From Streptomyces sp. AC512_CC834 (GTDB taxonomy: Bacteria; Actinomycetota; Actinomycetes; Streptomycetales; Streptomycetaceae): DNA of 64,000 nt. The position numbers and the translations under genes were made by a program. Shown one piece after another: positions 7,803-16,509 of this stretch. The DNA is taken from assembly GCF_019049325.1 (NCBI RefSeq), contig NZ_JAGMUO010000097.1, positions 577,872-641,871 of the forward strand, read 5' to 3'. Below the pieces are notes generated by a model that was given only the letters and a program-made list of their open reading frames with translations, ran no database searches and was not told the origin of the DNA. Numbering within the stretch: the stretch's first letter is position 1; the number at the start of each line of letters is the position of its first letter.

Positions 7803-9451
7803 AGGTCTACGAAGCACTCGCGGCGGCGTTCGCGGCCGAAGGCACCACAGACGTGTTCGGCATGATGGGCGACGCCAACATGCACTGGATGAACGCGCTG
7901 GCCGGTCGCGGAACGCGGCTGTACGAGGTGCGCCACGAGGGGGCGGGACTGAGCATGGCGCACGGGTTCGCCCGCGCCTCCGGCCGTCCCGGCGTCGTGA
8001 CGACCACCAGCGGCCCCGGCACCGCGCAGCTCGCCACCTCCATGATCGTGGCGAGCCGGGCGCGCACTCCGCTGGTCGCCTTCTGCGGCGAAACGGCACT
8101 GGGCGACGAGAGCGCCGTGCAGTACCTCGACCAGCGCCGGTTCGCCGCCGCGCTCGAATGCGAGTTCCTCCAGGTGACCAGGGCGGACGCGGCCCAGGAG
8201 GTGGTGCGGCGCGCCTTCTACCTGGCCCGCTCCGAGTCCCGGCCGGTGATGATCAGTGCTCCGTTCGACGTGCAGTTGCAGGAGTTCGAGGACGACCTGC
8301 CCTATGTGCCGTCCACCGAGCTGCTGAAGACTCCGAGGCTGCTGCCGCACCCGGCGCAGATCGAGCAGGCGTGCGAGATCATCGAGTCGAGCAAGCGTGT
8401 CGTGATCGTCGCCGGCCGGGGTGCGCGCAAGGCGGAGGCGGGCGAGCAGATCCTCGCGCTCCAGCACCGGACGGGCGCCATGCTCGCCACCACACTGCAG
8501 GCCAAGAACTGGCTGTGCGACAAGAGCGACTACCACGTGGGCATCGCGGGCCTGTTCGGCAGCAAGCTGGCGATGGAGCTGCTGCAGGAGGCGGACTGTG
8601 TGGTGGCGGTGGGCGCGAGCCTCAACCACTACACCATCGAGAGCGGATACCTCTTCCCCGAAGCCAGGTACGTCCAGATCGACACCGCGGCGCACGTGGT
8701 GATGGGCAACGGCAAGGTGGCCGACACCTACGTCCAGGCCGACGCCGTCACCGGCCTCGCCGCCCTCACCGACGCGCTCACGGAACGCGGCGTCGCGCTG
8801 GAGGGCTTCCACACCGCCGAGGTGCGCCGCCGGCTCGAGGCCCCGCTGATCGACCCCGCCGAGTACCACCGGGAGCCGGGTCTACTCGACCCCCGTGAGG
8901 CGATCGCGGTCCTCGACGCCGAACTGCCCGGCGACATGGGGCTCGTGCTGGGCAGCGGGCACCAGACGGACTTCGGCACGATGCTCTTCCAGCGCTCGCG
9001 CGAGGTCACCTCGAACTACGGCATGTTCGGCGCCATCGGCCAGGCCCCCCTGCTGACCATCGGCGCCGTCGTCGCGGACGGCGGCAAGCCGACGTTCGTG
9101 GTCGAGGGCGACGCCAGCTTCCTGATGCACCTGTCCGAATTCGAGACCGCCTGCCGCTACGAGCTGCCGGTCCTGGTCGTGGTCATGAACGACGAGGGTC
9201 TCGGCGCGGAGTTCCACAAGGCGAAGGCCAAGGGCCTCAACGCGGAGCTGGCCGTGATCCCCACACCTGAACTGGGCACGGTGGCGCGGTCCCTGGGCGG
9301 CGGCGGCGCGACGGTCCGCAGCACCGGCGAACTGCGCGCCGCGCTGGCCGAGTACGTCCGCGACCCGCGGCCCACCGTGATCGACGTCCGGATCACCCGC
9401 GACGTGCTCAGCGTGCCCTACCGGCGCATCCAGTACGGCGAGGACGTGTGA
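7799..9451 (+). CDS. thiamine diphosphate-dependent enzyme, acetolactate synthase/decarboxylase-like
   Basis: Protein of 550 aa starting at GTG 7799, overlapping the hydratase stop by 4 bp. Domain order is Pyr (ThDP pyrimidine-binding, catalytic Glu in VRHEGAG near residue 47), central Rossmann-like domain (about 190-330) and PP domain. The PP motif is GDASFL...MNDE near residues 436-465; most relatives have GDGS/GDGC there, so Ala replaces Gly. The family covers acetolactate synthase, benzoylformate and oxalyl-CoA decarboxylases and related carboligases. A role in decarboxylating a 2-oxo acid from this pathway is plausible, but the substrate cannot be named. It is translationally coupled on its upstream side. 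Confidence 0.8.
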   Translation: MKVYEALAAAFAAEGTTDVFGMMGDANMHWMNALAGRGTRLYEVRHEGAGLSMAHGFARASGRPGVVTTTSGPGTAQLATSMIVASRARTPLVAFCGETALGDESAVQYLDQRRFAAALECEFLQVTRADAAQEVVRRAFYLARSESRPVMISAPFDVQLQEFEDDLPYVPSTELLKTPRLLPHPAQIEQACEIIESSKRVVIVAGRGARKAEAGEQILALQHRTGAMLATTLQAKNWLCDKSDYHVGIAGLFGSKLAMELLQEADCVVAVGASLNHYTIESGYLFPEARYVQIDTAAHVVMGNGKVADTYVQADAVTGLAALTDALTERGVALEGFHTAEVRRRLEAPLIDPAEYHREPGLLDPREAIAVLDAELPGDMGLVLGSGHQTDFGTMLFQRSREVTSNYGMFGAIGQAPLLTIGAVVADGGKPTFVVEGDASFLMHLSEFETACRYELPVLVVVMNDEGLGAEFHKAKAKGLNAELAVIPTPELGTVARSLGGGGATVRSTGELRAALAEYVRDPRPTVIDVRITRDVLSVPYRRIQYGEDV

Positions 9452-9462
9452 GGGAGCCGGGC

Positions 9463-10371
9463 ATGAGGATCGTGCTGGGAAGGGACGACTACGCGGCCTC
9501 GGCCGTGAAGGCGGCCTCGGCCGTCGGCGCCGAACCCGAGCGAGTCGATGTGCGCCCCGTGCACAAGGCGTCGCGCGGTTTCGTGAACAACGCCTCGACG
9601 GACATCTGCGAACTGGCCGTCGTGACCCTGCTGCAGGCGGCCGCCTACGACAGGCCGGTGCTGCTGCTGCCGGTGACCGTGCTGGGCCGCCACCAGCATC
9701 AGACCCTGGTGACTCTGGGCGAGCAGGGCGTCGACGGTGTGCGGGGCCGCAGCGTCGGGGTGCGCTCGTGGAGCCAGACCACCGGAGTGTGGCTGCGCGG
9801 GTTCCTGACCGAGCAGTACGGAATCGACCTGTCGGAGGTGGACTGGCGCACGTACGAGGACGGGCACGTCGACTCCTGCACCGACCCGGCGTGGGTCGGG
9901 CGGGCGCCCGAGGGCGCCAAGCTGCCCACGGACTTCCTCGACGGGAAACTCGACTACGGGATCATGGGCAACGAGCTGCCGTCCGACGACCGGATCCGCA
10001 CGGCCATCCCCAACGCGCCGCAGGTGGCGGCCGAATGGGCCCGGCGCAAGGGCTTCGCTCCCATCAACCACGTGGTCGCGGCCGGCGAGTTCGCGGCGCA
10101 CGCGAACCCCAAGGCCGTACTCGCGGTCTACGACGCGCTGGCCGACGCCGCCGCCTCCTCCGCCTCCGCCGCCGCCTCCGCCGCCGACCGACAGACGGCG
10201 GGGCCGGTGTCCCTGAGCCCCGTCGGGTTCGCGGCCCTTCGCGGTCCCGTAACGGCGGCTTCCCGCTACGCGTACGAGCAGGAAGTGCTGCCGCGCCGGG
10301 TCGAGTTCGACGAACTGGTCGACCGCACGTGCTCCGCGCTCGGAGTGAACCCGGCGCGGCTCGGCGGCTGA
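9463..10371 (+). CDS. 4,5-dihydroxyphthalate decarboxylase-like protein (paralogue 2, divergent)
   Basis: Protein of 302 aa. ATG 9463 is preferred because AGGGAG lies 6 nt upstream; GTG 9448 would overlap the previous stop. It shares the family core GVRSWSQTTGVWLRGFL and an ITDICELAV-like segment, but the His pair of the other paralogues (RFHH or FHHH) is replaced by RHQHQT. A low-complexity Ala/Ser stretch (coded at about 10140-10203) is inserted near residues 227-244, unlike the other two copies. No signal peptide is seen. It is therefore a diverged family member, perhaps with a different substrate or a partner role for the following paralogue. Confidence 0.7.
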   Translation: MRIVLGRDDYAASAVKAASAVGAEPERVDVRPVHKASRGFVNNASTDICELAVVTLLQAAAYDRPVLLLPVTVLGRHQHQTLVTLGEQGVDGVRGRSVGVRSWSQTTGVWLRGFLTEQYGIDLSEVDWRTYEDGHVDSCTDPAWVGRAPEGAKLPTDFLDGKLDYGIMGNELPSDDRIRTAIPNAPQVAAEWARRKGFAPINHVVAAGEFAAHANPKAVLAVYDALADAAASSASAAASAADRQTAGPVSLSPVGFAALRGPVTAASRYAYEQEVLPRRVEFDELVDRTCSALGVNPARLGG

Positions 10372-10418
10372 CCCACGTATCCCTCCCCGAACGAAGAACA
10401 GGACAGAACGGAACAGAC

Positions 10419-11399
10419 ATGAACAAGCTCACGGTGGTCCTGGGGGACTATCCGCACGTGCGGGGTCTGCTGAGCGGCGACGTGCCGGTGGACGGATACG
10501 AGGTGGAGCCGGTCGAGGTCAAGCCGGTCATCGGCGCGTACCGACGGATGATCCGCGACCTCGAGTTCGACGTGTGTGAACTCGCTCCGACCACCTACCT
10601 GATGGCGCTGCGCAGCGGCATCCCGCTCACCGGGATCCCCGTTTTCCTCAACCGCCGTTTTCACCACGCCGACGTGCAGTGCGGCGCGGACTCGGGCATA
10701 CGCTTCCCCGCCGATCTCGCGGGCAGGCGGATCGGCGTCCGCGCCTACACCGTCACCACCGGGGTGTGGGTGCGCGGCATCCTGCGCGGCGAGTACGGCC
10801 TCGACACCGACTCGGTGACATGGGTCGTGGACGACGAGGACCACATCGAGGGGCACGCACCGGCGAACATCGAGCGCGTCACGGACGGCAGTTCCCTCTC
10901 CGAGCTACTGCGGGCCAAGGACATCGACGCGGCACTGAGCGGAAACGCCGGTACCGGACGTGCGGGCGCGCCGCGGGCGGGCTGGGCCGCGCCGGCCGAC
11001 CGGCCCAGGGGCGACGAAGGACCGTACCCGCTCTTTCCCGACCACGAGGTACTCGCCACCGACTGGTACCTGCGGACCGGCGTCTACCCCCTCCACTCGG
11101 TGATCGCCGTCCGCAAGTCGCTCGTCGACGCCGACGCCTCGTTGCCCACCAGGCTGTACGCCGCCTTCGCCGCCAGTAAGCGGCGCCAGGTGGAGGGCGA
11201 CCCGGAGTGGACGGCACTGCCACGGCTCGGCAAGCAGGCCGAGCAGCTCGGCAGCGACCCGGTTCCCTACGGCCTGGACGTCAACGACGCGAGCATCCGC
11301 GCGCTGGTGGAGTTCTCGCGGGACCAGGGACTGCTCGACGCGGACTTCCCCGGCGAGCCCCGGAAGCTGTTCGCCGAGGGCGACTACCCGGACGCCTGA
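10419..11399 (+). CDS. 4,5-dihydroxyphthalate decarboxylase-like protein (paralogue 3, most canonical)
   Basis: Protein of 326 aa from ATG 10419. It carries the fullest set of family signatures of the three paralogues: GDYPHVRGLL near the start, DVCELAPTTYLMA, FLNRRFHHADVQ, GVRAYTVTTGVWVRGIL, VDDEDHIEG and WYLRTGVYPLH. In the phthalate pathway this family converts 4,5-dihydroxyphthalate to protocatechuate plus CO2. There is no signal peptide. The gene follows paralogue 2 after 47 bp and precedes a LigI-like amidohydrolase. Among the three it is the best candidate for a true decarboxylase; the actual substrate needs assay. Confidence 0.8.
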   Translation: MNKLTVVLGDYPHVRGLLSGDVPVDGYEVEPVEVKPVIGAYRRMIRDLEFDVCELAPTTYLMALRSGIPLTGIPVFLNRRFHHADVQCGADSGIRFPADLAGRRIGVRAYTVTTGVWVRGILRGEYGLDTDSVTWVVDDEDHIEGHAPANIERVTDGSSLSELLRAKDIDAALSGNAGTGRAGAPRAGWAAPADRPRGDEGPYPLFPDHEVLATDWYLRTGVYPLHSVIAVRKSLVDADASLPTRLYAAFAASKRRQVEGDPEWTALPRLGKQAEQLGSDPVPYGLDVNDASIRALVEFSRDQGLLDADFPGEPRKLFAEGDYPDA

Positions 11400-11476
11400 C
11401 CCGACCCGCGGCACAAGGACACGACACACAAGAGACGACACACGACACACGACATGACGTAAGAGAGGAGCAGATC

Positions 11477-12325
11477 ATGGACATCGTCGACACCCACTGT
11501 CACATCATCTCCGACGACGTGACCCGCTATCCCCGGGCCCCGATCGGCGGGAAGCAGTCGGGCTGGGCCACCACCCGGCCCGTCGGTGCGGACGGCATGG
11601 CCGAGCGCATGGACAAGGCCGGGATCGCGCAGGCCGTGCTGGTACAGGCCACCACCGCCTACGGTTACGACAACTCCTACGTACTCGACAGCCGGGCGCG
11701 CCGGCCGGACCGGTTCATCGCGGTGGGCACCGTGGACCCGTTGCGCCCCGACGCCGCCGGCAATCTGGAGGCGGTGACGGGCAAGGGCGGCCTGTCGGGG
11801 GTGCGGCTGTTCACCAGCGGCAGCACCGTCCCCACCCAGGGCGAATGGTTCGCCGCACCGGAGACCCACCCCTTCTGGGAGAAGGCCGCCGAACTCGGCG
11901 TCACAGTGTGCCTGCAGATGCGGCTCGGCCCGGCGACCGAGCAGTTGCACGCCTTGCTGCGGCGCTTCCCCTCGGTCCCGGTCCTGCTCGACCACATGGG
12001 TTATCCCGACATCGCGGCCTCGCCCGCCGACGCCGGAGCCGAGGTGGCGCGGCTGGCCGTCCATCCGGGCCTGAATCTGAAGCTGACTCACCGCAACCTC
12101 GAACGCCTTCACGACGTGGGCGCGAAGGCGGGCCAGTTCCTCGAGCCGGTGCTCGCGGCCTTCGGTGCAAACCGGATCGCATGGGGTTCCAATCTCCCCG
12201 CCGCCGAGCAGTCGCTGCCCGAGCTCGTGACCCTCGCCCAGGAGGTGCTGGCGGACGTTTCCGAGCCGGCCCGCCGGGAGATCTTCGCCGGCACGGCGAG
12301 GCGGCTGTACCCGGGCCTCGTCTAG
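11477..12325 (+). CDS. amidohydrolase family 2 protein, LigI/lactonase-like (second copy)
   Basis: Protein of 282 aa, ATG 11477 with GAGAGGAG upstream. Paralogue of the protein at 2685-3575, sharing VDTHCHIIS, VLVQATTAYGYDNSYV, SGVRLF, VLLDHMGYPD and AWGSNLPAA. The HxH metal motif is intact. As in the first copy, the final strand has Asn where LigI has a catalytic Asp. LigI hydrolyses 2-pyrone-4,6-dicarboxylate to the 4-oxalomesaconate used by LigJ, which would connect this gene to the hydratase upstream. It is the last gene of the rightward operon; a hairpin follows. Confidence 0.8.
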   Translation: MDIVDTHCHIISDDVTRYPRAPIGGKQSGWATTRPVGADGMAERMDKAGIAQAVLVQATTAYGYDNSYVLDSRARRPDRFIAVGTVDPLRPDAAGNLEAVTGKGGLSGVRLFTSGSTVPTQGEWFAAPETHPFWEKAAELGVTVCLQMRLGPATEQLHALLRRFPSVPVLLDHMGYPDIAASPADAGAEVARLAVHPGLNLKLTHRNLERLHDVGAKAGQFLEPVLAAFGANRIAWGSNLPAAEQSLPELVTLAQEVLADVSEPARREIFAGTARRLYPGLV

Positions 12326-12348
12326 CGCTCGGGAACGCCGGGAGCGGC

Positions 12349-12386
12349 GCCCTGGTCCGGCACCGTCGGGTGTGCCTGACCAGGGC
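12349..12386 (+). terminator. hairpin after the catabolic operon
   Basis: A perfect 9-bp stem GCCCTGGTC/GACCAGGGC at 12349-12357 and 12378-12386 with a 20-nt loop lies 23 bp after the last catabolic gene. It probably separates the operon from the sensor phosphatase gene. The loop is long and no T-run follows. Confidence 0.5.
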
Positions 12387-12474
12387 GTCCTCGTTGTACA
12401 CAGGTAGATAATAGGATTCAAGAGGACAAACCACCGCGTTCTCTCTTCCAGGGCGGACAGGAGGGACGAACAGC

Positions 12475-15180
12475 GTGAGATCCCTCGCGAGCGCGCGCAG
12501 TGTGGTCGGCCGGATGTTCCTGTTGCAGGTGGCGATCGTGCTGGCACTGACCGCGGCCGCCGTCGCGTGGATGATGCTGATGTTCCGTCGTGACGCCACC
12601 GAAGACGCGGCCGATCACTCACTCGGCGTGGCGACGAGCTTTGCCCACGCACCCGGCATGGTGACCGCACTGCGGTCCTCCGATCCGGCGGCGGTCCTGC
12701 AACCGCGAGTCGACTCCGTCGAGAAGAGTGCCGACGTCGACTTCATCTCCGTCTACGACGAACGCGGGATCCGCCGAACGGCCCCTTCGCCCGGCGTCAC
12801 CACAGAGCGGTTGTCCCCCCAGAGCCTGGCGTCGCTGCTCGCCGGAGACACGGTGCAGGGGGAGCACTCCGGTCCCCGCGGCGAGGTGGTGCGCACCGCC
12901 GTACCGGTCAGGGACGGCGGTGGCACCGTCATCGGTGCGGTCAATGTGGGCGTACTCGAGCGGAACGTCGGCGACCAGGTGGCTCGGCACCTTCCGGCCT
13001 TCCTTGGAGCCGCGGCCGCCGCCGTGGTCGCCACCACCGCGGGCGCCACACTCGTCAGCAGGCGGTTGCTGCGCAGCACCCGCGGCCTCGGCCCGGCCGA
13101 GATCATGCGCCTGTACGAGCACCATGACGCGGTGCTGCACGCGGCGCGGGAAGGTGTCGTCATTGTCGATGACCGACGTCGCCTGCTGCTCGTCAACGAC
13201 GAGGCGCAGCGGCTGCTCGGCCTTCCCGGAGACCTTCAGGGCCGCCCGGTGCGCGAGCTGCCCCTCGCTCCGCCGATCGCCGAGCTGCTGGGTACGGGGC
13301 GTGAGGCCTCCGACGAGGTGCATCTGGTCGGCAGCCGGGTCCTGTCCGTCAACCAGAGGTCACTCGACCGTTACGGCGTCCCGTCCGGAACGGTCACGAC
13401 GCTGAGGGACTCCACCGAGCTCCAGGAGGTGTCCGGCCGGGCCGAAGCGGCGGCCGGACGTCTGGGGATGCTCTATGAGGCGAGTGTGGCCATCGGCACC
13501 ACCCTGGATGTGACCCGGACGGCCGAGGAACTGGCCGAGGTGGCGGTTCCGCGCTTCGCCGACCATGTCACGGTCGATCTCGCCGAGCCGGTTCTGCGCG
13601 GCAACGAGCCACCGGCCGCGATGCCGCGTCTGCGCCGCGTCGCGGCCACCCCTGCCCCTCCGGGTTCCGGGGTCCGTCCCGTCGGGGAGTCGATCAGCTA
13701 TCAGCCGTCCGGCCCCCAGGCCACGGGGATGGCGAGTCATCAGGCGGTCCTCGCATCCGATCTGCGCGGCACACCCGGAGTGTGGGCGCGGAACCAGGAG
13801 GACGCCCGGCGCATGCTGGACCACGGATTCCGCTCACTCGTCACCGCTCCCCTGTGTACCGGTGGTGCGGTGCTCGGTGTGGCGGACTTCTGGCGCTGGG
13901 AAGGCACCCAGGCCTTCGACCACGACGATCTGGCCCTGGTGGGGGAACTGGCAGCCCGCACCGCGATCTGCATCGACAACGCCCGGCGCTACACCCGCGA
14001 GCATGCCCTGGCGGAGACGCTGCAGCGCAGCCTCCTGCCCCACTCCCTGCCGGACCAGCCGCTCGTCGAAACCGCCTACCGCTACCTGCCCGCGCGGGAC
14101 GGGGTGGGCGGCGACTGGTTCGACGTCATCCCGCTGCCCGGCGCACGGGTCGCGCTGGTCGTCGGCGACGTGGTGGGCCACGGCCTGCATGCCGCGGCCA
14201 CCATGGGACGGCTGCGCACGGCTGTACACAACTTCTCCGCCCTGGACCTGCCGCCGGAGGAACTGCTCGGGCACCTGGACGAGCTGGCCTCCCGGATCGA
14301 CGGCGCGGAGAGCGCCGAGGGCGACAGCGAAGGCTTCACGGGAGCCACCTGCCTCTACGCGATCTACGACGCGACGTCCGGAGTGTGCGCGCTGGCCCGG
14401 TCGGGGCATCCGGAGCCGGCGCTGGTGTACCCGGACGGGACCGTGGAGTACCTGAACGTGCCGGTCTCCCCGCCGCTCGGCCTGAGTGGCGGTCTGCCGT
14501 TCGAGACCGCCGAACTCACCCTGCCCGAGGGCTCCCGGCTCGTCCTGTACACCGACGGCCTCGTGGAGGACCGGGTCCGGGGCATCGACGCCGGCCTGGA
14601 AGCGCTGCGAAGGGCCGTGGCACGCCCGGGCCGGACCCCGGAGGAGACGTGCCAGGACGTCTTCGGCTCCCTGCTTCCGGTGCGGCCGAGCGACGATGTC
14701 GCACTGCTCGTCGCCCGCACCCGCCTGCTGGATCCGTCCCAGGTGGCCGAGTGGGACGTACCCGAGGATCCCTCGGCCGTCGCCGGCATCCGGGCGCAGG
14801 TCACCCGCCGGCTGGATGCCTGGGGGCTGGAAGAGACGCTGGCCTTCAACACCGAGCTGATGATCAGCGAGTTGGTCACCAACGCCATCCGCTACGCCAC
14901 CGGCCCGATTCGGCTGCGGGTTCTGACCTACCACGACAGCTTGATCTGCGAGGTCGCCGACGGCAGCAGCACCTCACCACACCTGCGACGCGCGGCGACC
15001 ACCGACGAAGGCGGACGGGGACTGTTCCTCGTCGCCCGGTTCGCGCAGCGGTGGGGCACCCGCTACACGGCTCGCGGCAAGGTGATCTGGACGGAACAGT
15101 CCCTTCGTCCCCTCGCGACCGACACCCAGGAAGCAACGGCGGACGACCTGCTGGACCAGTGGAACGACACAGACTGGTGA
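12475..15180 (+). CDS. membrane sensor SpoIIE-type phosphatase with PAS, GAF and HATPase domains
   Basis: Protein of 901 aa, start GTG 12475 with AGGAGGGA upstream. Domains in order: transmembrane helix (about 13-37), extracytoplasmic CitA/DcuS-like sensor region, second helix (about 174-196), PAS (about 208-318), GAF (about 325-510), PP2C-like SpoIIE phosphatase (about 515-750) with metal motifs GGDWFDV, VVGDVVGHG and SDDVALLVAR, and a C-terminal HATPase_c anti-sigma-kinase-like domain (about 755-870) with ELVTNAIRYA and GGRGLFLV. Such proteins act on anti-anti-sigma factors by phosphorylation and dephosphorylation in response to a signal. The sensor end faces outside, so an extracellular ligand is likely. 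It lies directly downstream of the catabolic operon, but linkage to it is only positional. Confidence 0.88.
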   Translation: MRSLASARSVVGRMFLLQVAIVLALTAAAVAWMMLMFRRDATEDAADHSLGVATSFAHAPGMVTALRSSDPAAVLQPRVDSVEKSADVDFISVYDERGIRRTAPSPGVTTERLSPQSLASLLAGDTVQGEHSGPRGEVVRTAVPVRDGGGTVIGAVNVGVLERNVGDQVARHLPAFLGAAAAAVVATTAGATLVSRRLLRSTRGLGPAEIMRLYEHHDAVLHAAREGVVIVDDRRRLLLVNDEAQRLLGLPGDLQGRPVRELPLAPPIAELLGTGREASDEVHLVGSRVLSVNQRSLDRYGVPSGTVTTLRDSTELQEVSGRAEAAAGRLGMLYEASVAIGTTLDVTRTAEELAEVAVPRFADHVTVDLAEPVLRGNEPPAAMPRLRRVAATPAPPGSGVRPVGESISYQPSGPQATGMASHQAVLASDLRGTPGVWARNQEDARRMLDHGFRSLVTAPLCTGGAVLGVADFWRWEGTQAFDHDDLALVGELAARTAICIDNARRYTREHALAETLQRSLLPHSLPDQPLVETAYRYLPARDGVGGDWFDVIPLPGARVALVVGDVVGHGLHAAATMGRLRTAVHNFSALDLPPEELLGHLDELASRIDGAESAEGDSEGFTGATCLYAIYDATSGVCALARSGHPEPALVYPDGTVEYLNVPVSPPLGLSGGLPFETAELTLPEGSRLVLYTDGLVEDRVRGIDAGLEALRRAVARPGRTPEETCQDVFGSLLPVRPSDDVALLVARTRLLDPSQVAEWDVPEDPSAVAGIRAQVTRRLDAWGLEETLAFNTELMISELVTNAIRYATGPIRLRVLTYHDSLICEVADGSSTSPHLRRAATTDEGGRGLFLVARFAQRWGTRYTARGKVIWTEQSLRPLATDTQEATADDLLDQWNDTDW

Positions 15181-15208
15181 CTGATCGGCACGCCGTGTAC
15201 GGGCGGGC

Positions 15209-16264
15209 TCATGTCGGGCGGCAAGCCGCTGCGGTTCGGACTTCGCTCGGGGAGACGCCGTAGGTCTCCCGGAAGGTGCGGCTGAAGGTGGCGGGGTTGC
15301 GGAAACCCCAACGTCCGGCGATGTCACCTATCGTCCGGTGCCGTAGGCGCGGGTCGCCGAGATCGGTCCTGCTGCGTTCGAGTCTGCGCCGACGGATCGT
15401 GGCGCCGACCGTTTCGGGCTCCTCCTGGAAGACGGCGTGCAGGAGTCGGACCGAGATGTGGTGGTGCGCGGCTATCGCCGCCGGGGTGAGGTCCGGCTCG
15501 GACAGGTGGTGATCGATGAAGGCGTTGATACGGGCGAGGAGCACCCGCCGGCGGCTTTCGACCGGGAACGCGGGGGAACTGTCGGTACGCGCGGCGAGAA
15601 AGGTGACCGCGAGTTCGAGCGCCATGGCACCCAGGCGTCGCAGCTCCGTCGGATTGCAGTGTGCGGCGTTCTCGCGCAGACCCGCCAGGTAGGAGGTGAG
15701 CAGTGCGCCCGAACCGGTGCGTGCGGGCAGCGGCGTGGCCACCAGGCGGTCCGTTGTGCGACTGGGTAACGACACAGCGGTTCGGGGCAGCCGCAGCATG
15801 GTCACCCTCGAGGAACGGCCATGGTCCTGGAACTCGCAGGCAAGGGGTTGTGAGGTGCCGAAGAGGGCGATGTCTCCTGCTTGGAGGAGGGTGTTGTTGC
15901 GGCTCTGCTCCAGACCGATGGGGCTGCCCTGGACGAGGAACAGGTAGTAGTTCTCCGCGTCGGCTCTTCGGATGTGTTCCGGTGTCCGCCGAGCCGACAT
16001 CGGCGAGAAGGAGAAGGCCGAGATCTCGGTGTGCACGAGTTCCAGCGTCGTCGCCCTGCCCTTGAAGTGGTCGGAGTGTTCGCTGGCCAACGAAACCGGC
16101 ATCACCGCCCGGCCGACCATGTCCCCCCACCAGCCGAATCCCTCGGGGCCGCTGACACTGTCCGTGGAAACGACCACCGGGGCCGCCCTGCCGGTCTTCT
16201 CCACTGCCGTCTCCCCCTCCATGTGCTCCACCCCCACCACAGCCGAAGTCACGCGTCTCGACAT
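15209..16264 (-). CDS. AraC family transcriptional regulator
   Basis: Up to 351 aa from ATG 16264; ATG 16222 and GTG 16204 are in-frame alternatives, and GTG 16204 has the best Shine-Dalgarno (GGAGGGGGAG, 6 nt away). All leave the domains intact. The N-terminal half is an AraC_binding_2-type cupin-like domain (STDSVSGPEGFGWW opening). The C-terminal 100 residues form the double helix-turn-helix, including IAAHHHISVRLLHAVF and IAGRWGFRNPATFSRTFRETYGVSPSEVR. It is divergent from dhaKLM across 245 bp and is the natural candidate for their regulator. It converges with the sensor phosphatase gene. Confidence 0.88.
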   Translation of the reverse strand: MSRRVTSAVVGVEHMEGETAVEKTGRAAPVVVSTDSVSGPEGFGWWGDMVGRAVMPVSLASEHSDHFKGRATTLELVHTEISAFSFSPMSARRTPEHIRRADAENYYLFLVQGSPIGLEQSRNNTLLQAGDIALFGTSQPLACEFQDHGRSSRVTMLRLPRTAVSLPSRTTDRLVATPLPARTGSGALLTSYLAGLRENAAHCNPTELRRLGAMALELAVTFLAARTDSSPAFPVESRRRVLLARINAFIDHHLSEPDLTPAAIAAHHHISVRLLHAVFQEEPETVGATIRRRRLERSRTDLGDPRLRHRTIGDIAGRWGFRNPATFSRTFRETYGVSPSEVRTAAACRPT

Positions 16265-16509
16265 TGTCCGCTGCCGTCGGTGTCCCTTGGAAGCACTCGG
16301 CCGGTCGGTTCGCGCAGCAGTGCACGGAGCGTCAAAGAAGTCTGCGCGCCGGGCGAAGGACAGAGGTGATCGCGTAGAGGTCGGCCATGGGGAGCCCGGG
16401 GCCGGGGCGCGCCCACATCCATCTCGCGCGTGACCTTCGCCGCCGCAAGGCAGATACTGCCGACAACACAGGTCAAGGACCTGCTTGCTGTCCTTCCGAG
16501 GAGGTACCC

